60,000 nucleotides of DNA from positions 7,690,001-7,750,000 of the forward strand of contig CM060731.1 in NCBI GenBank assembly GCA_030704615.1. Direction: 5' to 3'. Source of the stretch: Takakia lepidozioides. Its lineage: Eukaryota; Streptophyta; Takakiopsida; Takakiales; Takakiaceae. Below the pieces are notes generated by a model. That model had not been told where the DNA came from. It did not search any database and worked only from the letters and a program-made list of their open reading frames with translations. Shown in pieces: positions 1 to 10,466 of this stretch. The first letter of the stretch is position 1, and every line of letters begins with the position of its first letter. Position numbers and translations under genes: made by a program.

Positions 1-1
1 G

Positions 2-1933
2 TACACCATGATTCATGCCTGTGAGCGTGGTTGTGTACTCTTCCATGGGGAGTATGAGAATGTAGACATTTGCCCAGTGTGCCGCAGTTCCCGTTACATT
101 CCAGGTCGTGGAAGTGTGCCCAAGAAAGTATTGCGACACTTCCCTGTCATTCCAAGGTTGAAACGTATGTACCGATGTAAATCGATCGCTAACCTCATGA
201 CATGGCACGACAGACATAAGAGCCAGGATGGGTTGGTTCGACATCCAGCTGATAGCAAAGCATGGAGACACATTGACACCACATTTGAGGATTTTGCTGC
301 AGAGCCACGATCTCTGCGATTTGGATTGGCCTCAGACGGTGTAAATCCCTACGGAGCTCAATCCACAAGTTGGAGCACATGGCCCGTTCTCTTGGTCAAT
401 TACAATCCTCCGTGGTTAATGATCAAAAAGTTCTTTGTCATGTTAGTGCTACTGATTCCTGGTAAGGAGTCTGTTACCTCGGACAACGTAGATGTTTACC
501 TGATGCCCCTAGTGGAAGAGCTACTAGAACTATGGAGAGGGATTGCAGCTCATGATGTTTCCCGTCCTCGTGGTCAACGCGAATTCACACTGAGGGCAGT
601 GTTGATGTGGTCAATCCATGACTACCTGCATATGGCTTGCTCTCAGGTCAAGTGACGAAAGGTTATGCTGGTTGTCCAGCTTGTGGACCTGGGGTGACTT
701 CACAGCAGTTACACACATGTGGAAAAATTGTTTTCCTAGGCCACCGAAGATTTTTGGCCCGCAATCATCCATATAGAAGGTCAAGAATGTTCAATGGCAC
801 TACTGAGCATGGAACTCCTCCAAAAACGCAGACTGGAACACAAATCAAGGAGCTTGCAACAGCTCGCACTGCATGGGTGGAAAACGGAGGGACGCCAGAT
901 AGCAGGACAGACCCAGCAAAAACTCATGGAGTTAAGCGATTGTCAATTTTATATGTCTTACCTTATTGGGAGGTAATTCCTTCATGGCCTTTAAATTGGC
1001 TGTGTACATTTTTGCGTTTTCTGTTTAAATTGTGATGAGTAAATGCTCAATTGCTTATGTGTTCATTTTGTAGGGTCTCCTCATCCGCCACACGTTTGAC
1101 GCAATGCATTGCGAGAAGAACTTGGCTGAAAATATTATTAAAACTATCTTTGGTGATAAAGACATATTGAAAGTTCGCCGTGATTTGGAGCTACTTGGGA
1201 TGCGCCCGGAATTGTGGCTACAACGTGATCCTGACAGAGCAGATACGTTAATTATGCCTCCTGCCCCTTATGTCCTCACTGAGGCTGAGTTACAAGTCTT
1301 TCTGGAGATTGTGCAGAACTTGAAAGTGCCAACAGGCTACGCATCAGCTTTCAAAAAGCATGTGGTGAAGAAGAAGTTGTCTGGCATGAAATCACATGAC
1401 TATCATGTGCTCATGCAGCAAATTATACCGCTTGCTATCCGTGGGCTCATGGCAAGTGGTCCTCGAAGGGCCATTTTGCGAGTATGTCGTGTATTTAAAA
1501 AGTTGTGTGCAAAAGTGGTGAATCCTGTAGAGTATGAGGAATTGAGAACTGAAGCAGTTCTCACTCTGTGTCTTATAGAGAAGGAGTTTCCACCATCATT
1601 TTTTGATGTGATGACACATCTGGTTGTTCACCTAGTGGATGAGTTGTACTTATGCGGGCCCGTAGCATCTCGTTGGATGTACCCCATGGAGTGGGCAATG
1701 AAAGATATGAACATGGCAGAAGGATACCAATTTGAAGAAGCATTGGGTTTTTGCACAGAGTATATGGCAGGATTTGATGGAAGTGTACGAAGGGTGTGGG
1801 ATGCAGATGAGGCAGAATCTGTGGAACGTGAAGTTTGTGAAGGAAGTTCTAAAGCCTGAAAATTGAATGACCTGTGTGATATTGTACATGAGTACATCAT
1901 TCAGAACCATCCTCGTCTGTCAGTCATGTTGGG
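2..1933 (+). pseudogene. CACTA (En/Spm) Tnp2 transposase, partial, decayed
   Basis: This is part of the Tnp2 (Transposase_21) protein that cuts and moves CACTA elements. The frame is open at the left edge, so the 5' part lies outside the window. Visible signatures are the CPxCxxSRY zinc-binding-like stretch, RHFPVIPRLKRMY, the WPVLLVNYN-PPWL block, a CPACGP cysteine cluster and, after an intron at 973-1073 (GT-AG, phase 0), HTFDAMHCEKNLAENI followed by a DUF4218-like region. Two lesions are seen: a one-base loss near 628-632, where the inverted copy reads straight through, and an in-frame TGA at 1857-1859, after which the same frame continues to a GT donor at 1934. The family assignment is firm; the lesions make this copy unlikely to work. 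Confidence 0.9.
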
Positions 1934-2188
1934 GTAAGAAATCTACTTCATTGACATTCAGATTTCCAAGTTTTAGTCATTTATCATTAGTTGGCATATG
2001 GCGTCTTTTCAAATCTCCCACGCCACCTCTGTCAATCTCCTGGCTGACCCTCGGATTGTATATATGAAGCAGAGTCCACACGGATAGAAGCCAGACGACG
2101 CTTGTTTCGTGAGGAGCAAGGGCTGGAAGGCATGAGCAATCCCACGACAATTCAGTACCCTCCTGATTTGCATCCTTGTCCTCCATTC

Positions 2189-3792
2189 ACGCCGAACCTT
2201 CAATGTATCTTTTTCCCCAAAAATAGTCTTAATGATATTCTCTGCAAAGTTCTTCTCGCAATGCATAGCATCAAACGTATGTTGTATGAGGAGGCCCTCC
2301 CTGTAAGGCAAGGCATATAAGATTGACAATCGCTTCACTCCGTGAGATTTGGAAGGGTCAGATGGCGTATCTGGTTTCCCCCCTGCTGTTATCCATGCAA
2401 TCAGGTCAATTGCACGTTTCTTTATTTGTGTTCCCGTCTGCGTTTGTGGAGCCACTCTATGCTCAACAGCACCATTGAACAATCTTGATCTTCTATATGG
2501 ATGGTTGTGGGCAAGAAATCTCCGATGGCCCAGGAACACAGTCTTCGAATATGCATGTAAATGCTGTGAATCCACCTCGGGTCCACAGGCTGGACAACCA
2601 GCATAACCTTTAGTAACCTGACCCGCGAGCAAGCCATATGCAGGGTAATCATGGATTGACCATAGCAGCAATGCCCATAGTAAGAATTGGCGTTGTTGGA
2701 GAGCTTGGGAAACATTGTAAGCTATGATGCCTCTCCACAATTCCTGTAGCTCCTCTACTAGGGGCATCAAATACACATCAATCTTTGCAGATGTAACAGA
2801 CTCCTTTCCAGGGATAAGGAGTGCTAACATGACAAAAAACTTCTTTGTCATCAACCATGGAGGCAAATTATAGTTGACCAACAAGATGGGCCATGTGCTC
2901 CAACTCGTGGATTGAGCACTCTATGGATTTACTCCATCTAAGGCTAATCCAAATCGTACATTTCGTGGTTCTGAAGCAAAATCCGCAAATGTGGAGTCAA
3001 CGTGGGCCCAGGCTTTGCTATCAGCTGGATGTCAAACCAATCCATCCTGACTCTTATGTCTGAAGTGCCATGTCATAAGGTGCGCGATTGATTTACATTG
3101 ATACATGCGTTTCAACCTTGGGATGACAGGGAAATGTCGTAGTATTTTTCTGGGTATAGTCCCACGACCAGGAATGTAACGCGATGTCTTGCACTCCGGG
3201 CAAAAATCTGCTTTTTCATTCTCCCCACGGAAGAGTACACAGCCTTTCTCGCAAGCATGGATCTGGGTGTACTGCAATCCCATCTTTGTAATCATAGTTC
3301 TAGCTTCATAATTAGTTTTCGACAAAGAATTCTGTTTCGGCAAAAAACTTTTGCGCAACAATCCAAGAAGCTCATCCACAAAGCCATTGGTGCACTTGTG
3401 GGTGGTGCACAAGTTGAGCAAGTGCAAAGTAGCTTCAAATCGGCTGATCGAGCTCCCTTCGTAGAGTTTACACTGAGATTGTCGAAATAGCGTATCGTAG
3501 TTGGGGTGAACTCCGTGACTCAGGTTTGGGCCATTCTCTGCATTCTCTGCATTGTCCATGGATTCTTCCTCGTCGGGGCTGTCTTCGGCCCGAGTCCACC
3601 ATTAATCGGATCTTCCTTGTTTGCATCCGCAAACTCAAAAGCTTCCTGCAATGCTCGTTGAATTTCTGCCTCCACACCACCTTCATGATCTGTATTGTTC
3701 TCCCTTTCATTAGGCCCCTGCCCAAACTCAACCCGATCCTCCTCGTCATCAGAATCAGCATGTCCCTGCATCCCGTGTTTCCCACGGTTCAT
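2189..3792 (-). pseudogene. second CACTA Tnp2 transposase copy, inverted and truncated
   Basis: This copy on the - strand has the same domain order as the + strand copy. It starts with an acidic N-terminal region (3792-3520), then the IHACEKGCVLF, SRYIPGRG and PRLKRMY blocks, the WPI-LVNYN block and CPACGPE. It loses all similarity to the + copy just after the KVRR motif near 2189. Lesions seen: a frameshift near 3590; TGA at 3034-3032, where the + copy has CGA; and TAG near 2920. The two copies differ too much to be a recent duplication (roughly three quarters of bases match where I aligned them by eye). It lies tail to tail with the + copy. It belongs with the upstream exon at 4365-4081 if the intervening stretch is its intron. 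Confidence 0.85.
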
Positions 3793-3799
3793 TCACAGT

Positions 3800-4080
3800 A
3801 TATGTAGATTATGACATGTGGACAAATGTAGTCACGGCTATCACTACATCACTTCGATTTGAGCAACAACATTGTGACACATGGCAGATAGTTCTAGTGA
3901 CGTAGTCATGTTCCTATATGTGTTTATGACTACACGACTACAACTAGCCAACGACATATCGACATGTGTATAAAGGGCAGTCATAGACACAACTACATGA
4001 CTACAACTCGCCAATCAACTTTCGACATGTGGAGTGGTGAAGTCATGGCTACTACTACCACACCAAAATGGTTTCAAAAT
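3800..4080. repeat. short GTAGTCAT/ATGACTAC-type repeats, CACTA subterminal style
   Basis: Short motifs such as GTAGTCA, TGACTAC and GACATGTG recur here in both orientations. The same motif set fills 9955-11452 next to the CACTA terminus. CACTA elements usually carry such arrays near their ends, where TNPA binds. Here they sit between two coding pieces of the - strand Tnp2 copy, so they may be intronic or mark an internal junction. Confidence 0.5.
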
Positions 4081-4365
4081 TCAAACTTGGAGATTGCTAA
4101 GTCCTGAAGGACAGTGTACTTCCTGTGGATGTACCAGAATAGTACAGCTGCGCAAAGTTGGATCCCTCTTATGTTTGAGGTAGTGCTTCTTCACTGTCTC
4201 CAACAACTGCCATTTGGATCCATGACATTCAGTGCAATTGCAAAGCATTTTCTTGTTCCCATTTGATATGGCGTACGCCTCCTCGAGTCGCCATAGTCTG
4301 TCATCTCGTAATTGCATGCGTGGCTCATATGCACCATGACGGCCGAACAGACGTTGAGCGTTCAT
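4081..4365 (-). pseudogene. probable N-terminal exon of the - strand Tnp2 gene
   Basis: The open frame encodes up to 94 residues from an ATG at 4365. The centre reads CNCTECHGSKW followed by TVKKHYLKH, a cysteine/histidine pattern that commonly opens plant CACTA Tnp2 proteins. It lies directly upstream of the - strand Tnp2 copy and in the same direction. The exact splice sites to the next exon at about 3792 were not settled. It is inferred to be the first coding exon; it is unlikely to be an independent gene. Confidence 0.5.
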
Positions 4366-4476
4366 AGCTCGTAGTATGCAATGCCCTGTAGAGCCTCTGC
4401 AACTTTGTGTCCTCAGTGCTCTCTCTACAATATATCTACCTCTTGCGGTGTGTGCTAGTGAGCTACATGATCATTC
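4366..4476 (+). promoter_or_regulatory. possible promoter with TATA-like box
   Basis: A TATA-like ACAATATATC lies near 4427-4436, about 40 bases before the ATG at 4477. This is weak, sequence-only evidence of a + strand promoter for the downstream exon. Confidence 0.2.
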
Positions 4477-4589
4477 ATGGTGAAGTCGAAGGTTGTCATT
4501 GCTCCTCTCACTGAGTACGAGAAGCTACGTGAGGCTAACATTGCCATCGTGAAGGATGCCACGGCAAAGTTGAAGCAGGACTTCGAAAG
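4477..4589 (+). CDS. putative short first exon, coiled-coil style
   Basis: From ATG 4477 an open frame of 37 codons, rich in charged residues (VIAPLTEYEKLREAN, then DATAKLKQDFE), runs to a good donor, AAAG|GTAAGG. The composition looks coding and helical. It could be the first exon of the TNPA-like gene that follows on the same strand, but no exon connecting it to 5403 was found. Confidence 0.35.
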
Positions 4590-5402
4590 GTAAGGATCGA
4601 ACAGTTCAGTGACCCAATCCTTTGACAATGCATGCATGGCTAACAGTGTGATCTCTTCCCATTTGCACAGTAGATGAGGTGTGATCGAGAGGCGCTGTTG
4701 GTGTGAATGTAGAAAAGGCTTGAAAAGTGCAAGTTGAGTGTAGTTTAGGGTATAGGAGTGCATTCATAGCAGTAGGCGGGAGTGAACCGCATTTGACGGG
4801 CAGCCATTGGGACAGCGGTAAGGCACTTCATTGTTTTCCAGCTCCTTTATGAACATTAGGGTATGAGCTGCATTTGTCTTGTGTCAATATTCTTTTTCTT
4901 TCTGTTCTGTCTCTTCCGTGCTTTGTAGGTCTGTCCCTCATTTGCATGTTTGGTTTCAAAGGGGGTGTGCTGTCATAAGCACATTCTCTGTCTAGATTCA
5001 GCTTGTGCATTTCTGTCTGTCCATTTTCTGGGTGGAGGAGCTGCACATTGCCCATGTGCATGTGGCCCCCATATTCCATAGCACTACTTACAACTTTGTA
5101 AGCAGTAGGTCTCTTATGTTGAGCACATTCCATCTTTTCTCACAGCTTTTAGGTATGCCCCTCCCTACTGCATGTTTGGTATGGATTTCAGGCAAAACCC
5201 ATACATAAAAGGGGTCGGAAAAGTCTTGGGCGCACATCATTGAAGCCAATCCAATTTGGCCGATTTTCTAGCCAAGATCTGTCTGATTTTTGGGTAATCA
5301 GACCTGTACAAATCATGCGTACTGTTTATACTTTATGACACCTTTATGTCATGATATGGTGTGGTCCTTGTAGTTGGATTTACTTGGCATTGTGTTTAAT
5401 GT
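4590..5402. other. no gene seen
   Basis: Pyrimidine-rich stretches and several possible splice sites are present, but there is no supported coding exon. It is probably intron or 5' leader of the TNPA-like gene. Confidence 0.4.
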
Positions 5403-6719
5403 ATGGAAACCCAGGGCAAGCAAAAACAGAAGCAAAAAAATGCCACGGGAGTCGGCCCTCAGTCCCCTCAGGTTTTCCATACTCAGCCACCAGTACCAGG
5501 CTGTCAATATCGCTCCATGCCTCAGTACCCGGCTCCCAACCAGCATCCACCCACTGGCAATGTGGAGGGTCAGTACGCAACGGCCCCCCAACACAATTAT
5601 GCAGCTGGCCATTATGGCCCTTATGCTCCTCCTCCATATCGCCCCACTCCTCCTCCTTATGGAGGTGGCAGGCCACCTGAATATCCTCCGCCGTATGCAC
5701 AGGTCCCATATGACCACTATGGATCCTCGAGTGGTTCCCAACCACCATGGCCACCGATGGGTAGCTGGCCGAATCAACCCTTCAACGTTCCCGCACAGGT
5801 GCTAGCGGTTCAACCTGCAGGGGATGTGGTTCAATCAAAGGCTGACAGAACCAATGCCTTGAGACGAGCAAATTATGTTGTGAAGGCTGCGACATATAAA
5901 GTGAAGGAAGAAAGAGAGGCAGAAGGTCTTCCTGCAACTATAGTTGTTGTGAACAAGGCAGGAAAACCAGTTGGTCAAACGAGGAATGTTTGGCATGCGG
6001 CCCTCAAATGTCACGTTCATCGTATCTGTGATCCTTCTATAGCCATCAACTATCAGCCTGATGAGATCATTGAAGAGCTCAAAGAAATCCTGGCCAAGCT
6101 ATTTGAATATGTCCCACGTGACTTGGATGATATTGCGTTGCGAAACACAATAGGCACAATTATGAAGTCCCGACGGCATGACTTGCACAAGGAATGGCAG
6201 AAAGGTGGGGGGAACCCATGGACGTGTCTGATGAGCATTGGAAGAGCCTCACCTCCTACTGGAGTACAGAATAGCACTCCAAAGTGCAGACCCACTTGAA
6301 GACAACAAATGCCTGCATTCAAAATCACACCAAAACGGGCCGGGGAGGGAAGGACAGCATAGAGGCACACTTAGTAAGAACCCTCATGAGCTTTCTCACT
6401 GTACTCCTCTCAATACATTCTATGAATGCCAATCTTTAATGCTGGTTGGCTTATGGTTTAGTATTTCAAGCAATTTTGGAGCTGAGCTTTATAAATTATT
6501 TCTGTGCTGACATGATTGTTCAATCTTGACGTTGCATTATCTTCAGTGGTTTTGTTATGGTTTTGTATGATTGAGCCATTGAGTACAAATTGCACATTGG
6601 CTTCATATTGTTTGTTATGTTGGGTTCATATGTAGGAAAGAGAAACCGGGTGCCCCCCTACGTTGGCTGACATACAAGAATACTCTGTCTCAAGGATGTC
6701 AGCTGCGAGCGATAGGCGG
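5403..6719 (+). pseudogene. TNPA-like plant transposase (Ptta/En/Spm type), N-terminal exons, broken
   Basis: ATG 5403 is preceded by an in-frame TAA. The first ~130 residues are low complexity, rich in Pro, Tyr, Gln and Gly, with repeated PPPY and PPY. A structured part follows with ADRTNALRRANYVVK, GQTRNVWHAAL and DLHKEW, the layout of plant Transposase_24/TNPA-like proteins. Near 6203-6213, at a G-run, the frame shifts by one base; the other frame continues with DEHWKSLTSYWST, hits TAG at 6284-6286, and stays open to a donor at 6374 (CACTTA|GTAAGA). A clean 84-bp exon at 6636-6719 (AG before, GTAAGT after, phase 0) matches the next conserved block. TNPA proteins bind subterminal repeats and help Tnp2. 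The frameshift and stop argue that the N-terminal half is dead, unless RNA or assembly explains them. Confidence 0.7.
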
Positions 6720-7320
6720 GTAAGTGAGACTCAACAACCATGTGCTTTCAGTACATGTGTGCCTTGTGTATTATAGCACGTCTGGTTGCTCAAGTTCTCA
6801 GTGAATGATTTAAGTGTTGAAAGAATATATGTACTCATAAGAGTGCCAGTGTGTTGATTGACAAAACTGAGTTTGGTACCTCTAACCACTTCCTGGTTTG
6901 GACTGAGATCTGTTGGGTTTGGGTTTGTTGATTTTTGTTGATTTTCACTATAAGCCAACATTGTATCCCTAGGACGGCCCTGTCTGGCCAGGTCTAAGTC
7001 CATCAAGGGGTTTAGTAGAGGGTTAACACATTTTACTTCAGAACTTGTTGCGTGTGATCATTGTATCCCTAGGACTGCATGTGTGGTAGAAGGACTTGTG
7101 CCTGAATTTACTACTTTGCTAGAACAAAAGTGGGATCAATATATTTTGTACAGGTGAACATGTTGTAGTCATGGTTGCCAGCGTTTGATGAATATGTGTC
7201 TGGTTGGTGTGATCACCCAATATGGATTGATAGGTAAGGTGCTTGATGTTGTGCTCAAATATGGCAGGGAAAAAAACTTGCTGGAACATGTTGTCTTATG
7301 CATTTCTATCTATATGGCAG
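6720..7320. other. intron or unresolved exons of the TNPA-like gene
   Basis: The stretch starts with a GTAAGT donor and ends with an ATGGCAG acceptor. The phrase TTGTATCCCTAGGAC occurs twice, near 6963 and 7062, about 100 bp apart. A short open stretch near 7070-7152, ending in CAG|GTGAAC, may be an extra exon, but its phase does not fit its neighbours. Confidence 0.35.
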
Positions 7321-8856
7321 GAAGCGAGTGTAGCGTATTCTGCCATAGTCGGAAAGGTGGATGCAATGGAAAAACAAGTCGAGGCTCAAGGGTCTGATAT
7401 GCTGGAGATGAAATCATGGATGCAGAACATGATGGACTCCCAGAAGGCAATGATGCTCAAATTGGGGGTTAATGTCCCCCTGGCAGGTCCAGTGACATCT
7501 GGCATGAATGGTTCTGGTGTCACTGTATCAAAAAGATTGGCGGAGCAGTTTGAGACCATAACTGGCGATCAATCTCAACTCTCCCCTAACCCTATCACCG
7601 ATGATGGTTTGCATCTGTCCAAGCAGTTTGCCATAGGGAAGGCAGGCACTGAGACAGCAATTTCAAGTCAGCCTGCCTCTGGTACAAAGGAAGCTACTGA
7701 TCATGATGCCCGTGATATGTCTGAGAAGCCTGGTACACCGGATTCAGGTATGCATGATTCCTTGGGGAATTCACATGGGGAGGATGGGACAGATGCTACA
7801 ACATTTCAATTGGTTGTGCATCCCACTGGGGCTGATATGTTGAAGCCAGGTGAGCGTTTACAGTCTCCCCCACCTCGCAAGCACTTGCTAGTTTTGGATG
7901 TGAATGGATTGCTCTATGAATCCATTCATGTTGCTAGTGGTCCAACAACTGTTCCCAAAGGATTTGTGGGGAAGTTGTGTGGGAAAATGGTAGTTTTGAG
8001 ACCCAGCTGTATTTCTTTTTTGCAAAAGTGTTTTGCACACTTTGAGGTGGCAGTGTGGTCTTGCTGCAAAGCTCGCAACTTCATTCCGATGGTGGACTTT
8101 ATTTTCCAGTGGGATGCCCTTTACTGTGAAGATCTTACTGACCCATTGGCTAGGGGGGCTGATGCAAAGCCCATATATTTGAAGAACCTATCAAGAGTGT
8201 GGGCAGAGTGGCCAGAATGGGGTCCTAAAGACACTCTTCTTGTTGATGACACACCAAGAAAGGCATCAAACAATCCTCCATTTAGTGGGATATATCCGGA
8301 GCCATGGAAAATGCGATCATCAGGGCCAAAAGATGGCTATCTACTCGATGTGTTTTGGCCGTTCTTGGAGAGGGCAAGCAAGACTCCTAGTATTCCACAG
8401 TTTCTGAAGTCTGAGCCTCTCTTTAGACAACAGCCCTACAATTCCGCTCAGTGTAATCGTCAGAAGGTACAACAATGTAATGTAAGTCTGGTCCAGTACA
8501 TTTGGAATTCTTGGGTTGCTTGTGAATTGCATGAGCAATGGGTTTCTCTTGAGTGAGCTATGTGAGAGCCACTGAAGAAATTGTAATGGTTTGTGATATA
8601 GGGACCTATGATGAAGCGGCTCCATGTTGTCAACAAGTCAGCAGAGGAGCTAGAAAATAGCCCTCTCAAGCAGTTCTCGCAGCCGCCTGAAAGTCAGCTT
8701 GGTGTAAGTCCATGACCTTCTTTTCCAATTTTGTTTATGTGGCCACTGGAGTGTAGACTACCGTCCTTCACGTTTGCTGTATCCTTGTGGTCATAGACTC
8801 CGCATCCAGTGGGAGACCATTGTGAGGGATTTGCTTCAGTTTATTGCCAAGGGTAG
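7321..8856 (+). CDS. TNPA-like coiled coil joined to an FCP1/NIF-like HAD phosphatase domain (3' exons)
   Basis: Three exons join in phase: 7321-8481, 8602-8703 and 8797-8856 (TAG), all with GT-AG borders. The first ~55 residues are a methionine-rich coiled coil (VDAMEKQVEAQG, LEMKSWMQNMM) of the kind found at the C-terminal end of TNPA proteins. A Ser/Thr/Gly-rich linker follows. From about 7880 to 8400 there is an FCP1 homology domain: HAD motif I reads LLVLDVNGLL, then VVLRPSCISFLQ, FEVAVWSCCKARN and LLVDDTPRKAS. The second Asp of the DxD catalytic motif is Asn here, as in the plant DLNGLL-type branch, so activity is uncertain. FCP1/NIF domains dephosphorylate proteins such as the RNA polymerase II tail. 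The tail exons encode a short unstructured end. There are no stops over 1.2 kb in this part, unlike the N-terminal exons. It could be a captured host gene or a family-wide fusion. Confidence 0.7.
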
Positions 8857-9954
8857 GTACAGAAAGTACTCATAAGACCTTGTGTTTGGCATAGCCTTTT
8901 GGGTAGGTAGGTAGAGAGAACGAAATCGAAATGTGTGTGTGTGTATGTATGTTGTTTGCTGCAACTTGTTGGCTGTAGACCTTCCTGCCTACCCTTCCTC
9001 CCTCCCCTCCCTCCATCCATCCTTATTAATAGTTGCAGCCTCCCTCCCGGTACTTAAGTACTATAATGCTTGGACCTCCATAGTCTAGTGTGCATGGTAT
9101 TTTCACTCATTGTTTTTGCTGGTGGGTGCTGGGATGAGTGTTTAAGGTGGGAGACCAAGTTCGGCTCCTTAACGTGATGTCCAAACGGACAGGTTGGATC
9201 AGGGATTATATGTTCTCTGCAAGGCTGCAAGGTAAGTGAGGGCTACCCTGATGTGCCAGCTGAGTATGTGGCTATATACATCAAAGAGGCATACATCACT
9301 AACGCTCCTTTACCATATCTCAACGATGTTAAGAAACATACTGTGTTGGGGGATGTGGTAGGAAGCACCACACTTTGGAGTTTGAAGCTACTGACATGAG
9401 GTATAGGAAGTTCTATTGCTTTGTTTGTCAATAAAGCCCTTACTTCTAGCAGTATCTGTTGAATCTAGTTTTTTCCAGGTAAGTGTTTAGCGACATTGTG
9501 ATGGAACAATGAAGCAAATTTTGTGAATTTATATACAAAGACTGGTTCGAACACCACATGAATGTGTGTGCTGTGATTGTGATGTTGCTGTTTCTATGGA
9601 TGACATGTTTGATTATAGTTGTCTTTCAGACTGTATGATATTGGTGCTTCTGTCAGTCTATGCAACAGGGTTGGTGATAGAATCTTTCTTTGTCACACTT
9701 TGCAACTCACACTTTGCAACTGCCAACAGGGTTGGGGGTCCACTCTTTGGTCATTGGAAGATTAATGCAGGCTCTCCTTCCCTGCAGAGGGGGTGTGTCT
9801 TGATATAGAGGGCCAATTGCTTTGCCAATTGCTGTGCTTATGAGGAGCTCCACATGGTTTGTTTAAATTTTATATTAATTTATATTAATTTACTATTTAA
9901 ATTAATCATTTGAAATTGAATAATATATAACAAATTTTAAAATCTACATGACCT
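8857..9954. other. no gene seen; 3' part of the CACTA element
   Basis: Non-coding. A GT microsatellite lies near 8932-8950, a CCT-rich tract at 8992-9025, and an AT-rich segment at 9860-9935. Frames are short and unlike proteins. Confidence 0.5.
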
Positions 9955-10466
9955 ACACGTGTCATTCACACATACTCCAACAAGACCACGTGGCATCTGT
10001 AGTGTTGTAGTGATATAGTCACACCCATAGTAATGTAGTCATACATGTATTCAGGAAATGTGCCACATGTCATCCTCAGCGATGTACTGAGTAGTTATGT
10101 AGTCATCAGTGTAGTCACACAATGTAGTCATGTAGTCATAAAGTTACGCCTACATCACTATACTCCATCCCACGATTTGGACACGTGTCATAGCAGAGGG
10201 ATTACGTGTGTCACGCAAACAACTATCCATGTAGGCGGACTTTTGTAGTAATGTAGTTACCATGTTAGTCGTGACATGTAGTCATGTAGTCCACTGTACC
10301 ATATGGTCACACATGTCAAATCCCAATGATCCCACGTGTCACGCACAAGCCTCTCCATGTAGGCGCAATGCTGTAGTAATGTAGTAATAACTTACAGTCG
10401 TGAATTATTTCTGTTATGACTACATCACCAAACCCTACATCACTATCCCATGCCACGTCCTCAGTG

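Noticed and set aside
4440-4460. Possible CACTA terminus (GTGTGCTAGTG)
   Set aside because: The reverse strand CACTAGCACAC does not match the other CACTA ends here and no partner was seen.
7185-7320. Upstream extension of the phosphatase-containing frame before 7321
   Set aside because: The frame is open, but a clean acceptor (ATGGCAG) at 7320 and coding-like sequence only after it show this is intron.
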